Shown here in pieces: positions 17,201 to 31,100 of a stretch of 64,000 nucleotides of DNA (positions are counted from its first letter, which is position 1; every line of letters starts with the position of its first letter). Both the position numbers and the translations under genes were made by a program. A model generated the notes under the pieces. It saw nothing but the letters and a program-made list of their open reading frames with translations. It was not told where the DNA came from and searched no databases. Origin of the DNA: Glandiceps talaboti (Eukaryota > Hemichordata > Enteropneusta > Spengelidae); the NCBI RefSeq assembly GCF_964340395.1, contig NC_135566.1, forward strand, positions 13,499,501-13,563,500, read 5' to 3'.

Positions 17201-19490
17201 ATGGTGGTGCACCGATAGGTGGTGTTATACTCACCTCATTCAATAACCCAATAACTTTAGTCAATATGTATGAATTATAATATGTTTTGTCCCTTCTACT
17301 CTTAGCCTAGTACACCTTATCCGCAAACTTGCGCCAACCTAGTACCTTTTATTGAAATCAAACCAGAAACATTGGTCCGTTCACCAAACTGACTGCGAAC
17401 GGCCATCCATCTATAGCCTGACAATCAGATCAACTAAACTTAAATGCCTCTAACTTTGCACTAATCTCATTATTTCCAAAAAATTACAAATAGACAAGAT
17501 ATTAAACTTTTTACTGACAAAACACCGATCATTGCACACATAAGAGTAGCTATGTCTAGAATGATGACATCGAAACCACCTCATCTACCCCTCAAAACAC
17601 AAGTCGTCCAAAATTCAAATATTACGATTTTGTGTCCATGTTTATTTAGTAGTACGAACAGTGTTCAGTTTTTGTCAATTAAGGGTACATTTGATCAAAG
17701 TTTTCTAGTACATTTTCTAAACGGTATTTAGAAAAAGAACTGCAATGTCTAATAGAGTCTGATAGTTCCCGGATAAAAATATTAGCTACCTCATTTGTCA
17801 CTGCGTACATCCATTACCAGCCAACAAAAGATTAAACAAACATGCAATGGGGCTTTATCGTGCAACAATTACAGGTAAAATGAATAACACTCACAACAGC
17901 AATCATCTTGTCTTGTGTAAATTTCGACATTTGAAATACAGTGGATTTCTCCCAAATCTATCTTCCACCAAGCTTCGAAATCAGCTTCCGTTTCAGTACA
18001 GCTTCCAGCACTAAGAGTTGGAGTGACATCATCATCAATCGCCAACTTAGCCTTTCCACCAGAATGAACTGAACTTTGTGAAACGACTTTTTTCAAAGCT
18101 ACGTTGGTCACACCTGATAATAGAAAATAATGGAGGTAGTGTATGTTTACTTTTGGAAGTATCATCATCACTTCATCAAGGCAATAGTCATACAACCCTA
18201 AGGCTGATTGTAACATGATTCCTGCACTGTTTTGTTGCATCAGTAGCTGTTGTTGTAAGTCCTAGTCCTCCAAATCACCTAGCTTGTCTTGGAACAGTTA
18301 GAAATGATTCAGAAAGCCACAACACAACAGTCCTTATTAAACACGTCTATGTTAAATTTACATAATCCACACTTCAAATTCTCCATGGATTGTCTTAAAG
18401 GTAGATGTTTGTCTCTGCAGTGCGTGTACATTTACATGATGACTTCATTTAAATAATGTTGTCATGATAACCGTTATAATCAGGTTATTGGGGATACATT
18501 TTCAAATCGTAATTACCAACTTGTTCACGTTCTCAAGAAAGCGTTGGTTTCGAGTGCTAGGAGGCACGACAACGGCTATCGGCTAACACAACAACACAGT
18601 AAACAGTCCACTATAGTCTGACTATTACACATGTGACATGTTAATGCTGATAGTCTAAACAACGGCTAAACATACCATACAACTTATTATCATGAACAAA
18701 CAGTCCAAAAACAGTTTTAGTAAGCTAATCATAAGCTTACAACTTGAAGTTGTAGAATGCACATATTCGGATTTGACAAAAACAATAGCATATTTAGATT
18801 TTCTTACCATTGGAACAATCACAGGTGAATTCGTTCACTCCATCAATGCAAGTACCAAAGGCACACGAGTCCAGTAAGCAGTCATCCGGACCTGTATCTG
18901 AATTATAAAATAAAACATTGTTTTCGATACTGGGATAATGAATTTGACATGCCTTACGGTACAGGATCCACGTATTTCCAACAACCCCTTTGCTCTTAAC
19001 CTTTGTAGTTTACGGATGAGAAGATATACATGTAATCTCTGCGTTTCAGTCGCATATTAATGTAATGTTATAAGTATAATTGTAAACTTCGAGTGACCAG
19101 ACTTGATTAACTAATTTCTATCCTCATGGGTGAATAAAGATTCAATTCCAATTCAATGAATAGAATAACACATATTTTAACAAAAAGACATGACGTTAAC
19201 GCGATTGTTCGACCACGACTCTATTTTAGCACGATTGTTTTAGGTTATAATTATTACAATTGTATTTACCCACAGCTGACGTTGTCTGGACTAAACCTGT
19301 AGTTTGATGGGAGAGCGTCGTTTGGACCGACGCCGATGTTTGGGTCGACACTACTGTTTGCCCCGAATCTGTAGTCTGTTGAGACGCAATCGTTTGGACT
19401 GTCTTCGCTGTTTGGGCTGACGGTGTTACTTGGACCGAGTCAGCTGTTTGACTTTCTCCTACAATAAATAATGTGACATGATTGATTGAT

Positions 19491-19566
<76 letters not shown>

Positions 19567-20530
19567 AAAATGACTACTGTTGACTCCATGTTATGACTAA
19601 ATTCGATCAGTTCTAGTCAGTTAATTTTCGACAGAAATGAAAAAAGTCTGCATCTTTGTTTTGAATCAATCTTAATTTGTATCTTACTCGTCGTACTGGA
19701 TACAGCTGTCCTTTGCGTTCTCATCGATTCTTGGAAGGGTGATCCTGATGAATTGTTTACACCAACTGCAGTACCACCTGCCACCGCAGCTACCACGGCA
19801 ATGCCAACAAGAATGGGTAACACTATTGCTGTAGCAAGACGTCGACTCCGACGTTTTTTCTTCTTTTCCTCCTCTTCCTTGAAATAAATCAGTAGGTAAG
19901 GAAAATTTAGAGAAAATCAATACACCTGATTATGTCATGTCAGAAATGGTTTGCCAGTCAAATCAACGTTATCTCACTTGGAAGAATTTCGACCCGAAAT
20001 TGAAGAATAATCTATATATTTACCCATCACGCAAAGCATTTGTTTAATAAAATTCGCATGTAATTATTGCAGATCATTTTCTATCTCCTGTTAAAGTGAA
20101 AGTTAGAAATGTGAAAGGTGCACTGAACACCGAGAACATATGAAAGGTGTGCTGATTTTGCAAGACACGTACACTCGCAATGATTAGAATAGCTTCATCG
20201 ACCACTGTGGTCTTACGAATACATCTATTTCTTAGCCTCATTAGATGAGCGCAAATAAATGTGATTCAGTATGGTTAATTGCTTCCTTATTTAAAATCTA
20301 ATATTTTACAATAATAACTAAATGGTGTCTATTTTTCTTGTGTTCTTGTTTTTACCACAAATTGCGCAACACATGAGTGATGAAGCTACAGTGAATGACA
20401 CCTTGACATATGTATACTGTTGGCATAATAACAACAAGAAAGTTTATGGATGAAATTGAATGCTAATTTTATTGCTAACCTGATTCGTTCCACTGATGTC
20501 GTCTGGTATTGGGGCGACCAAGTTGCTCAT
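14250..20530 (-). CDS. Lectin gene A: type II membrane protein with FTP and C-type lectin domains
   Basis: Ten coding exons on the minus strand, in gene order: 20480-20530, 19688-19877, 19270-19458, 18808-18897, 17895-18113, 16766-16972, 16321-16479, 15444-15600, 14469-14542, 14250-14260. Total 1347 nt, 448 aa, open throughout with consistent phases. Domains: cytoplasmic tail MSNLVAPIPDDISGTNQ plus a K/R-rich stretch; a hydrophobic helix (LPILVGIAVVAAVAGG) giving a type II, N-inside topology; a short Thr/Gln stalk of VQTT-like modules; an EGF-like fragment ([18 protein letters not shown]); an FTP domain from [12 protein letters not shown] to LCEVQVHAP; and a C-type lectin domain with the EPN and WND motifs that bind calcium and mannose-type sugars. 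It is predicted to sit on the cell surface and bind glycans. Introns hold a LINE fragment and a (GT)n tract. No known gene name can be assigned; the model rests on agreement with two paralogues. Confidence 0.87.
14892..15419 (+). mobile_element. LINE (L1/Tx1-like) ORF2 C-terminal fragment in intron 8 of lectin gene A
   Basis: A plus-strand open frame (about 175 codons, upstream of the first ATG at 14928) contains GKSMFYPEFANVGILHLEQL and later WEAIYQLPMKI, TRNTKLREYQFKIVHNILVT. These are the patterns seen C-terminal to the reverse transcriptase of L1-like non-LTR retrotransposons. Catalytic RT and endonuclease parts are missing. The fragment is antisense to gene A and ends about 25 bp from the 3' end of its exon 8. 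Neither B nor C has it. Confidence 0.75.
15772..16140. repeat. Block in lectin A intron 7, shared with 22653-23044
   Basis: Nearly identical to 22653-23044 over about 370 bp (for example AATTACCGAATGTCAGTATA and TTTTGTTATAATGCATGTAT), ending in a (CAGA)n run in both. A more diverged inverse copy lies in intron 7 of gene C, about 47480-47770. It is either ancestral intron sequence or a small mobile repeat. Confidence 0.7.
19492..19563. repeat. (GT)n microsatellite in lectin A intron 2
   Basis: A long pure GT tract between exons 2 and 3 of gene A. Gene B carries a GT tract at the same intron position (about 32247-32310); gene C does not. Confidence 0.95.
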
Positions 20531-20539
20531 ATTTAGAAA

Positions 20540-20780
20540 TTTACGACTAATAAAAATGTCTTTTCGTCCGATCCAAACCTGTAGTGTTCTTATGGTGACT
20601 GTTTGTTCTGTACAGGTTGTCGTTTACGATCCGGTTTTTATCGGTGAACGTTTTCAAAGCAATGTAATCCTAAGCTTTTGAATGTATAGGGTTCAAGGTT
20701 TTATTTTTTCACGAAAATCTACCTGCCGGTCATTCTGGTGTATTTGTCAAGACATGGTTATTTTAAGTAATCCTCTAGGT
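20540..20780 (-). promoter_or_regulatory. Putative promoter of lectin gene A
   Basis: This upstream block is shared with gene B (about 35640-35905) and gene C (about 40495-40768). On the gene strand it has a TATA-like GATAAAAACC (around 20633-20642) followed by GGATCGTAAACGAC and ACAGAACAAACAGTC, about 105 bp before the ATG. Its conservation in three paralogues and fixed position suggest a core promoter. The transcription start itself is not visible. Confidence 0.55.
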
Positions 20781-21329
20781 TTGCTTATCAATCATGTACA
20801 AGATGTTTTATGATGGCATTAGTTCTAAGCATACTATTAAGCAGGTTGTTGTTGTTAAACTATCTTTGAACGTAGTACCTGCGAGTGGAGTGTAGAGATT
20901 TAAGTATCATGTTCAGCAGGAAACCCAAGCTCCAAATTCTCAATTAGTGTGTTTATATGTCTTTCTCTCAAACTTGTGAATCTTTGTCTGAGTTGGTTAT
21001 TGTTATTAATGTGTACATTTTATATGTTTTCCTCGGGGGGGGGGGGGGGGTAGAGGGGACATCACCTAAATTAGTGAACACTTCGTCAACTTTATTTGAG
21101 CCTGTTTTCGTTGTATTTAAAGTTTCCATAGTTGAATCTACACGCTTTCTTATATGAGATATCACATCCTTTCTCAACAAAAAGGAGAGAGTATTGATGT
21201 CGTGTAAGAGTTGAGTTTGGAGTTTTATCATGAATTATATGTATGACTGCCAGTATATGCTGACGTAACCAGATGTCCCTTTCTATATATGGTTAGGTAT
21301 ATATTGTTATATCAAATAACGAATTGTCG

Positions 21330-22652
21330 GTAGCTGATCATGACATTCAGAATGGACCCGATTATCTTAAATTCTGCAGGTATAAAATCTATATAACATG
21401 AAATAAACTTTGATTTGAAACTTACGACGCTATTAAGACAATCAAGCAAGCAAGAATTGCTTTGACATCGAGATGAAAAAAAATACTAGCAATATCTGTC
21501 AGACAGGGTTTCATAGGTGACCCGATCGACGACAACCCAGAAACCGATATAGCTCTTGGACACGGTTGAATGAGTTCATTGGAAGTTCTGATCAGCCCTG
21601 GTGAATCTAACCATATACTTCACACCGTAGAATTTATCCCATCTTACACTCATATCCTGGAGTGAGATTAATCACTGTTTAAGATACTGTTGTGGGATTT
21701 ACCATAAGCCTGTTCAGATTTCTATGGAGTATTTAGACCGCTAAAGGAGGACTGGCGTAAGTGAACAATGGTTTTGTACCCTAACAACAGCTCTTCTTTA
21801 GTGCAAGAGGATACCGATACTGTTAGGCTTCAGATTATGTTAAATATTGTTTAATGTCACTTTGGGTTAAATCATAAATTGCCATAAATGTCGGTACACT
21901 GCCATATCAAGTTTCTTCCAGCTATTGGTGTCACTGTCACTTTAGGTTGAAGTACAATTTGCCGCAAATGTCGGTACACTACCAAGACCTCTTCATATAA
22001 AGATACTCGTTTCAATTGCATTGATATCAATTTATAGTCTGTAAGGTACGTCGTGACGGGGCACCCTCACACATCGGGCAACCCTTTCCACCGGTTAGAC
22101 AAGGCCGAGTGATAAAGTCTATAGACAGTGTAGAACACTCGGTCAACTTGTTTGGCCAGTTTAAGAAATCATCCGACTTTGGGAATTGAACCCAGGACCA
22201 ATTAATACTATGTCGCTCTTGTACTGTCCGGTCAGTCCACTGTCTAGTAATTCAGGTCTGACAACGTACATGTGTAGCATCCTATACCCGTCTACTCCGT
22301 AGAAGTAATCCCCCTTGATTGCTCGTGTAATTATTCTGGGAGTATCTTCAAATTAGCACCAGTGTCATGAGTGGGACACCTCCGAATGAAACAATCTGTT
22401 CATCAAGACCGTGGGACACTCACACATGATTTGACATCCTTGCCATTTCTATTTGGCTGTAGGTGCAATAGGGTCACCTAACAGCAGTGATAACTGGATC
22501 TTACAGAGGCTTGTTTCACTGGACAAATCTACACCAGTAAGGGTCACAGACCCTCTTATTTCCTGTTGCCAATCACCTCGTACGTTTACTGACTGAAGAT
22601 GCATATCCCACACGGATATGCATTGTAATTATATTATAGTATCCGATCTATG
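21330..22652. repeat. Duplicated block in the 3' flank of lectin gene B (partner of 10490-12290)
   Basis: Same orientation and order as 10490-12290, without the SINE insertion. It lies between the promoter of gene A and the 3' end of gene B. No gene is seen in it. Together the two blocks mark the repeat unit of a tandem duplication. Confidence 0.75.
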
Positions 22653-23026
22653 AATGCATTTATAAACTCCAAGTATTTAAATTCGACGACAAGAAACATT
22701 CCGTAAAATCTTATCGTCAATGTACATACAACGTTACATTAAATATGTAGCTTGCATACTAAAGATATTGCCCAATTACCGAATGTCAGTATAGTGGTGG
22801 TAACAAAGTCTTCAAGCTGAAGAGGCACATTTACTTAAGCAAGTTTTACAGGACATGTGCAGGTTGTTATTATAATGTATGTTATATGACATTTGAAGTT
22901 TTCATTATCGCCCAATATTGAATATCATTGATTATGCAAATTAATGAATTATTATAATTAGAGCCAACTTTATAAGGTACGCGCGTTTTGTTATAATGCA
23001 TGTATTAAATCATATTAAATGTGTTC

Positions 23027-23044
<18 letters not shown>
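22653..23044. repeat. Lectin intron-7-like block beyond the 3' end of gene B
   Basis: Close copy of 15772-16140 in the same orientation, starting immediately after the duplicated block and ending in a (CAGA)n/(CA)n tract (23027-23101). Gene B's own intron 7 (24652-24897) is short and lacks this block. Confidence 0.68.
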
Positions 23045-23101
<57 letters not shown>

Positions 23102-23105
<4 letters not shown>

Positions 23106-23494
23106 GACACGTGAAGCTGTAAGATAACATTGTCATATGTATCCTAAATTAAACGAACAAGCACCAAATACATTCTCACAGCTCATTCTCATAAAAAAGT
23201 ATAATACAAATCCACAATTATTGCAACTGGCGACACAACAGACTTTTGATAGAACTATCAAACATGCAATTTATTGTTGTCAAAATTCAATATATGGAAC
23301 TCGGAGCTAACATTATCACACCGTAACCAATCACTTAAAAGCACGTTATATAATATTTAAGCAATGAACCACCCCTAGAGTTGGTAAACCCCGAGGTTTT
23401 AATCACCGACAAGATTCGGCCATTTACTAGTAAATACGCATCAGAAGTTCACTTTCGGTAACTGTATGGTATCGTTGTTGGTGTACACACTCAC

Positions 23495-23593
<99 letters not shown>

Positions 23594-23867
23594 AAAATAC
23601 ATGTATACACACGATAAACAATAATGAGAAATTTCTCAAAACATTCGTAATGTTGATTATCTCCACCTAAGATCAATATTATACCAAATGGTGTCTTTAA
23701 ATACGACGATGCAATGTGGAGAAAGAAGGACATGGAATCGGGAAAGCAAATGCAGCAGCAGGTCGTAGAGCACGCAATCCCCTTTCGTTAACACAGGATT
23801 CATCATCAAAAGGAGTTGTAGTCCCAATTATCACCATGGCAGACAGCTCACTAGTATCACCCTTCTT
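23102..23867. other. 3' flank and 3' UTR of lectin gene B
   Basis: No exon is visible. The segment resembles the 3' flank of gene A near 13060-13210 and 14170-14250. It contains a long (TA)n tract at about 23497-23589. The stretch beside the stop codon is probably 3' UTR. Confidence 0.5.
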
Positions 23868-23942
23868 CTATAGAGGATCTGGAATAATTGAAAGAAATGC
23901 TTTTTTTTGTCTAACTCAACAGTTGTACGCTAAATACATTTG

Positions 23943-23983
<41 letters not shown>

Positions 23984-26900
23984 CGCATACAGGACACGTC
24001 TTTTTGTGTAGAATAAAGTATGCAAACAACATCTAATTTGTTAATTTTGTTGATGTGAGTGCATGTCTTACTTTAATCAAATGGAATGCATATGGGTTCA
24101 GATCTTTCACCTTATACCACGTTAAGGCTTATTGCATAACCCATTTGTATTGTCTCATACTCAAAATTTAATATATGGAGACAAACTGTATCTAGTTGAC
24201 TTACCACTGTATTCACATACGAAGTACCTGATAGCCTCATGACACGGCACGTCATTCCATCTGTACTGAAAATCCCTCCTGGAAGATAACAACATTCAAA
24301 TCATATTAAATTCTAGTGCCACTGTGCAATGACTGACAGGTAGTTATCATGAAATTAACTTAGTTTGGTAAACAGAAAAAAAGACTTGTCAAAATGTTCT
24401 ACTAATCTTACCTAAGACATATGACTTTTACCTCGATTAATAAATCAGCTGACCCTTAACACATTCCATGAATAATTGATTAAGTATTACTTACGCTAAC
24501 TCGACACAATCCTCGGTTGAACCCCAGGGCCCACCGTCATTTGGCTCACCAGGTTCCCAGTTTGAATATCCGTATGTGTCTGTTGTCGTTCCATCGAAAT
24601 ATAGGAGACTGCCCTCGGATGTAATATCATTGAGACCAAAAAGCCATCCATCTAGGCATAAGGAAATTCATGCATAAAGCTGAATGAAAAATTAAGTTTA
24701 TTGCACACCCTGTCATCACTAGACAGACAGACAAAGCTATAACATAATCTTCCCTTATGGAAAGTGATTATATATGATCCTGGAAATTAGATTTCAATAT
24801 CACCCGTAAATACATTTTACTGACAGGTGTATTACTTATATAACTATATCAATTTCTAAGTTCATATTGATAATAGTTCAAGAATCAAGAAACTCACAAA
24901 CGTTCATTTGAAGTTCGGTCTGTAATATTAGTTGCACAAGATAGCTTTGCTGGTCTGCATTTCGAATTGTTGCTAGGTGGGCACCAAGTCCTTCACAATG
25001 GGCTGTAGCGTCTGTATACGATTTCTGTAGCGTTACCACTTCGTATCGTCTCCTCACTGGTATAGAAATATTAAACACGTATATTTGACTCAAAGCATAG
25101 AATTACACAATTTAATAGGAACATGGGTGAGGTCTAGATAGTATTCAATACATCATCAAGTGCTAGATTTAGATTTCAGGACACATGCTTTAAGTTCGAC
25201 TGTTGAATTCAAAGACTCCATATTTTATGGGACAAGAAACCTCATCGTGGATTTCTGGCTGAAGATCTAGGCCGCCATGTTCTTGCTTGAAGGAACTTGT
25301 AAATTAATTGTGTATTTTACTTTTAATGATTTTAGTTAAAACCGTGCAAGATCAAACAAATTACTTGGAGACTTACGTGGAGCATGCACCTGCACCTCAC
25401 ACAGGGAGAGCTTTTCAGCCGTATTTTCCAACAATATGGTGACGAATCGTCCCATCCGATCACATGTGAACGTAAGTATATCTTGTAAGACAATGGTGGC
25501 ATCAACTTTGGGACCACACTGAGTGGCTTCTGACACTGTGCTAGTGTCCCCGATCAATACGATTGCATTTAGCAGGTTGCTGGCTATATTTAAGGCATGC
25601 GAGAGAATGATATGAGCAAGTGTCATGATTTTCATGCGTAATGCTACATATTAACGGTCATAAACTGAGTTTATATGTTGTGGTGGGTACTTATTTATTG
25701 CTCTAAAAGTTACCTATCATCTGATCATCTTTCCAGTAGCTAGTTGGGTATACATACCCAACCCAGACACACACATGCACACTCCCCCCCCCCCACACTT
25801 GTTTATTTCCTTTATGCCAGTTTTCAGTGTTTTAAAAGTAGCCATAAAAAGTCCAATTTTGAAAGTGGATGGGGCAACAGCACAGCTCAGTTTATGATAT
25901 GTACAACAATATGTAAATCTGAATTAAACTATTGTATTTTATTAGAATGTCAATGACGATGTGTACATTCGATGTCATTTAAATTTTCTTCTATATGTAT
26001 GTTTCATTTAATAACTCAACACGTTTAATCATTGCGTATTCCATTGTAATATTTTTTGCTCCTTGTGCACTACATTTTGATCAACAAAGTTGTATCCTAG
26101 TATCTCATTTGTAATCTAATGTAAAATATTGGTACGTTTACTGACTGACAATGAACAACCATTCTACCTATAGCCTGACATTCAACTAGACTATGTGACT
26201 AAATGTCTCTAACTTTACAATGTATAACAATATCATTTTGTTCACAATTTATCAAACAACGCAATCTACCAAAGCGTTTTACCGATATAAAACCGATCAT
26301 TAAAACATGGCAATAGCTAGGTTTAGCGTAGTGGTATCGAATTGCCAACCCCTCCCCCTCCACCCCATCCTCAAAACACAAGTCATCCTAGGTTGATGTA
26401 AACAAAGTAGTTATGTCCGTAATTGTTCGTTGTCAAGAACCGTTTAGTTTGCCGAGGGCAAGTTGTAATGAAATTTTGAACTTCATTTCCTAAAATACAT
26501 TAGAAACGAATTCCAGTGTCTGATGAGATCTGATAGTTCCCGGACAAAATATTGACCGCCGTATTTGGCACCTCGCATATCGAGCCACCAAAAGACTAAA
26601 CAAAGAATTCAGGGACTTTTTCATGCAACAATTACAAGTAGAATGAATGATACTCACAACAGCACCTGTCTTGTCTTTTATAAATTGTGACTGACCAAAT
26701 ACAGTGGATTTCTCCTAAATCTATTCTCCACCAAGCGCCGAAATCAGAATTCGTTTGAGTACAGCTTCCAGCATTAAGCTTTGGGGTGACATCATCATCA
26801 ATCGCCAATTTAGCCTTTCCGCCAGAACGAACTGAACTCTGTGAAACGACTTTTTTCAAAGCTACGTTGGTCAAATCTGCTAGTAGAAAATGGGGGAAAT

Positions 26901-28084
26901 ATATCTTTACCTTTAGAAGTATCATACAATCAAAAGAAAAAAACTTTGTAATTCATGGAACCAAACAATAGCTAGGTAAATTAATTGTTAACAGTTTATG
27001 CTGTGCTCTCACATTTTATGCTTGTCGAGTGTCACGCTAAACACCATAATTGGTTATTCCGAAATAGTCTAGTAAATAATGGATGAATATACCATACAAC
27101 TTCTTACCAAAGACAGGAGAAGAGACAAAACCAAAAGATCACGACCAAAAACTGTTGAGTAGACTAGTCATAGCCATACAACATATAGTGGCATATCATA
27201 AGTACAGTGCACATGCGTGGATTAGTCAAAAGTATCACACATTGGCCATGGTGTCGTATTTATGTATTCTTATGGAGCCTTATTTTAAGTAACTACAAGG
27301 TGGAAGGGGAGCTAATCAGGCCCAGGGTGTTGCGTACTGTGTGGCCCTCCCTTGATTCCGCCGTGCTGAAATATGACCTTCCCCAAATTCCCCTTCTCTA
27401 AAACATGACCATCCGCCTGGTGAAATATTTCCAAAACATGGAATTCTGTCAGACGTATTGAGGGAGACTCGCAACAGAAACAATGGCAAGCACTTAATTC
27501 TACTGCTGCCACCACATCGAAAGATTTAAAGGAATAGATTATTTCCAACTACTACAACCAGAGTGACTTTGTGTGAAGTCACTGTGTTTGAATCTCATGA
27601 TCATTACCTGAGCTGAAGGCTAGAAGTGCTAATGTCTAGATCGGCTCACTCCCGACACTAAGATCAACAGCACCACAATATTTGTTTATCCCTATTATCT
27701 TACCTAACTGTTCCCGTTTTACTCCTGTGAGACCCGCGCCTCACTTGACAACTAGCAATTTATTCACCACATGGTTATCAGCAGCGGCTTTGTCGACATG
27801 GTCCAATATAACGGAACATATAACGGAACCTAACTGCAAACCTAGTAGAAAACTGAATTGTAGTATTCCTAATCCTATCCGGTATGGGCAGCAGTGGGAT
27901 GTAGAAAGGGTGGCAGTGTTTTGATGCCAAAATCACAACATAATGCAAAGAAAGACAATACAATGACTCAAAATAAAAAATCACCCTCCCCTAGTCCTAT
28001 TTTCTAAACTATGGCACTCCCCATACAACTGGTTTGTAAAAGGTGACACCCAATACCCCTCCCCCCAACTCCCTTCCCCCTTGT

Positions 28085-28132
<48 letters not shown>

Positions 28133-31100
28133 TTTTTACTATTGAAGGAAGGCTGGAAGGCTGTCTTACCCGTGGAACAATCACAGGTGAATTCGTTCAA
28201 TCCATCAATGCAAGTACCAAAAGCACAAGAATCCAGTAAGCAGGCACCAGGATCTGGAACTAAATAACAACATAAACGTTTTAGCCGTATAGGTTGGAAC
28301 GACTGAACAAAAATGAAGAAACTCAATTCACGACTTTATAGTGTAACTGTTAATTTGATGTGTATGACGTGCTATGACCACCGATATCCTGCGTTATTTT
28401 TCATCTCTCTTTAGGTTCTATTATTTTATTTTTTTATTTGCCACAAACTCAAAATCATATCAACATAACAGGAGAGAAAGTAAAAAAGACAGTGGAATAA
28501 ATATTATACATAAACTGATGGATGAATACAGAGTTTATGGCTGGACCACAAAAATAGTTTGTTCTTGTATTTTTATGCATATAGATTGCATTCCAACGTT
28601 TTATCAGAACGGAATGTTTCCAATAATTTAAAAGTGCACCGAATGCAATTTTGCACTTGTAGAAGCAGAAATGCACTGTCAGGTGAGATGAATGAAATGT
28701 ATGATATATCAAATGTATGGTATGAAACGATTCACGCATCGTACTTGACAGCGAAGGACCACTGTTGGCAGCCATCCAGAAATATATTTTGGAAATTGAG
28801 GAAAGGGATTTGAAATATGTCATAAGTAGGAATTGTTTAAATCTTTGCACAGTTTGCAATATAAGGTGGTCACTCGGCCCTCAAAGGTCTTGACGTTTTC
28901 AACTGTACTGAACGTTTTGATAGGTCTGTGATGTAAGAGTTGAGAAGATTTAAGCTTCACTTTCACTGGCGATTAGAAGTTTAAACAGAGGTCTTTGTAT
29001 AGATTGAGAATCGAATAAACATAATAGATTCTGCTTCAATGTTGTCATGGTGATTATTGTCAATTGTTTGTACTTGGCAGTACAGCTTTGAATACAGGAA
29101 ATTAATTTCGAAAAACTGTCATTTTAAGGTGTCTTTTTAAAAGTTTTAAAACCAGAATACGTTTCACGAACATGTCATCTAGCAAAATAGCAATAGTCAA
29201 TGTGGGTATATTGAATCACCTTTAAGACCAAGGTCAATTTAGCTCGCACCTGATAATATGGGGTAGACACTTGAATGGAGGTCTATGCACTACAGTGTTT
29301 TGAGGTAATATTGAAATTTATTTAAATATTTATGACTCGTTCGGTCTACTTTGGTTATGTCGCAAAACAACGTGATATGCATGTGTCTCATATGATATGG
29401 TACCTTTGTACCGGGTTTTAGTGAAATGAATATTGCATATCTGAGAAATGACTCATTATGGATGGACACACGAATGGGTGCACATTCGGGTGGAGCCCAA
29501 TGTAAAAGTCCCTCCTTCACGGGACTAAAAACCCTTTAAATGACTAAAATCATGCTGGTAGCGAAATTAAGCTTATAAATTAACCTCATGGTAACATTGC
29601 AATAGAGAATATACATTAAAGCAAATTGTATCAAGACCGCACCATTTATGTGCATTTAGCTTAAAGCGTCTGCACAATACATCCCTTACTGCACTTGAAG
29701 GAAATTGTATCCATAATAATCTTTTCCTTTAGGAGAACTGTGATAATACAAAAATGCAATTGCTACGTACATTCCTATTACAGTTCAAGAAATTCAACAA
29801 GGTGCCAAAAGCAATATGTCTATAGAGAGAAAGCTCTTTGTTTGATGATTGATTGGTTAGGGAATTAGCTGTGGTGAATTTCTAATGGGGAGGAACTCCG
29901 CTTGCTTAAGCTTACAGATTGAGGTACTATTTAAAAACTGAAAGAATTGAGAAGACGCAGATCACCTTATTGAATACTACAATCATTCTGACATCATAGA
30001 TGACTTATTAAGCAAATAAAACCTAAAATATAACAAGTAAAATTAGAGTTCGGAATTTGATACATTTTGGTTGATCACTCGAGCACTGATTCCAAACCCT
30101 CGTAATCTCCAACTCCTGGGTCCAAACTTCAGTCTGGTCTCGAGGGAGGGCTCTCTTTCGATCAAGCGCCATCTCCAATCTCCTAAAAGCTTTAACGTCT
30201 GTGTCATTATTTAACTACTAGCTAATGACTTCTAGATCTGTTTTTTAATTGGTTGCTGACTCTTTCTAACTGTTAATCCTATTCACTGATGACATGTAAT
30301 TAGTACATTGATGTAGAGGTCAAATGAAGACATGAGTAAAACGCAATTTGCATTCGAAATTTGCGTCACACAAACTTCGTTTGTCCTGAAATCCTGAACC
30401 ACAGCCAAGGAAAGGATTGCTGTGCATAAAAATATGGTATACAACGGGTTCCACTATCCGCTCCTTTCTGTTTGACATTGTATAATAAATATGTGTTTAA
30501 TATTTCTTATGCGATGGACTAGATGAGCACTGTATGATTAGTATTACGTTATACTTATTATAGTTCTACTTAACAATCATACTTACCCGCAGTTGACGCC
30601 GTTGTTTGTAGTAAATCTGTTGTTTGTGGTAATACTGTTGTTTGGACTGACTGTGTTGTTTGGATCGATGCTGTTGTTGGAAATGAATCTGTTGTTTGAG
30701 GCAAAACTGTTGTTTGGGGCAACACTGTCGTATGGACAGACTCTGTTGTTTGGACCAATGACGATGTTTGGACTGAATCTGTTGTTTGAGGCAACACTGT
30801 CGTTTGGATTGACTTTGTTGTTTGGACTGGATCTGTTGTTTGGACTGGATCTGTTGTTTGGACTGGATCTGTTGTTTGGACTGAATCTGTAGTTTGAGGC
30901 AACACTGTCGTTTGGACTGACCTTGTTGTTTGGACTGGATCTGTTGCTTGAACTGAATCTGTAGTTTGAGGCAACACTGTCGTTTGGACTGACCTTGTTG
31001 TTTGGACTGGATCTGTTGCTTGAACTGAATCTGTAGTTTGAGGCAACACTGTCGTTTGGACTGACTCTGTCGTTTGGACTGACTCTGTTGTTTGGACTGG

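Noticed and set aside
28455-28859. 134-codon minus-strand frame in lectin B intron 4
   Set aside because: No domain pattern, composition like the surrounding AT-rich intron, and no equivalent in A or C.
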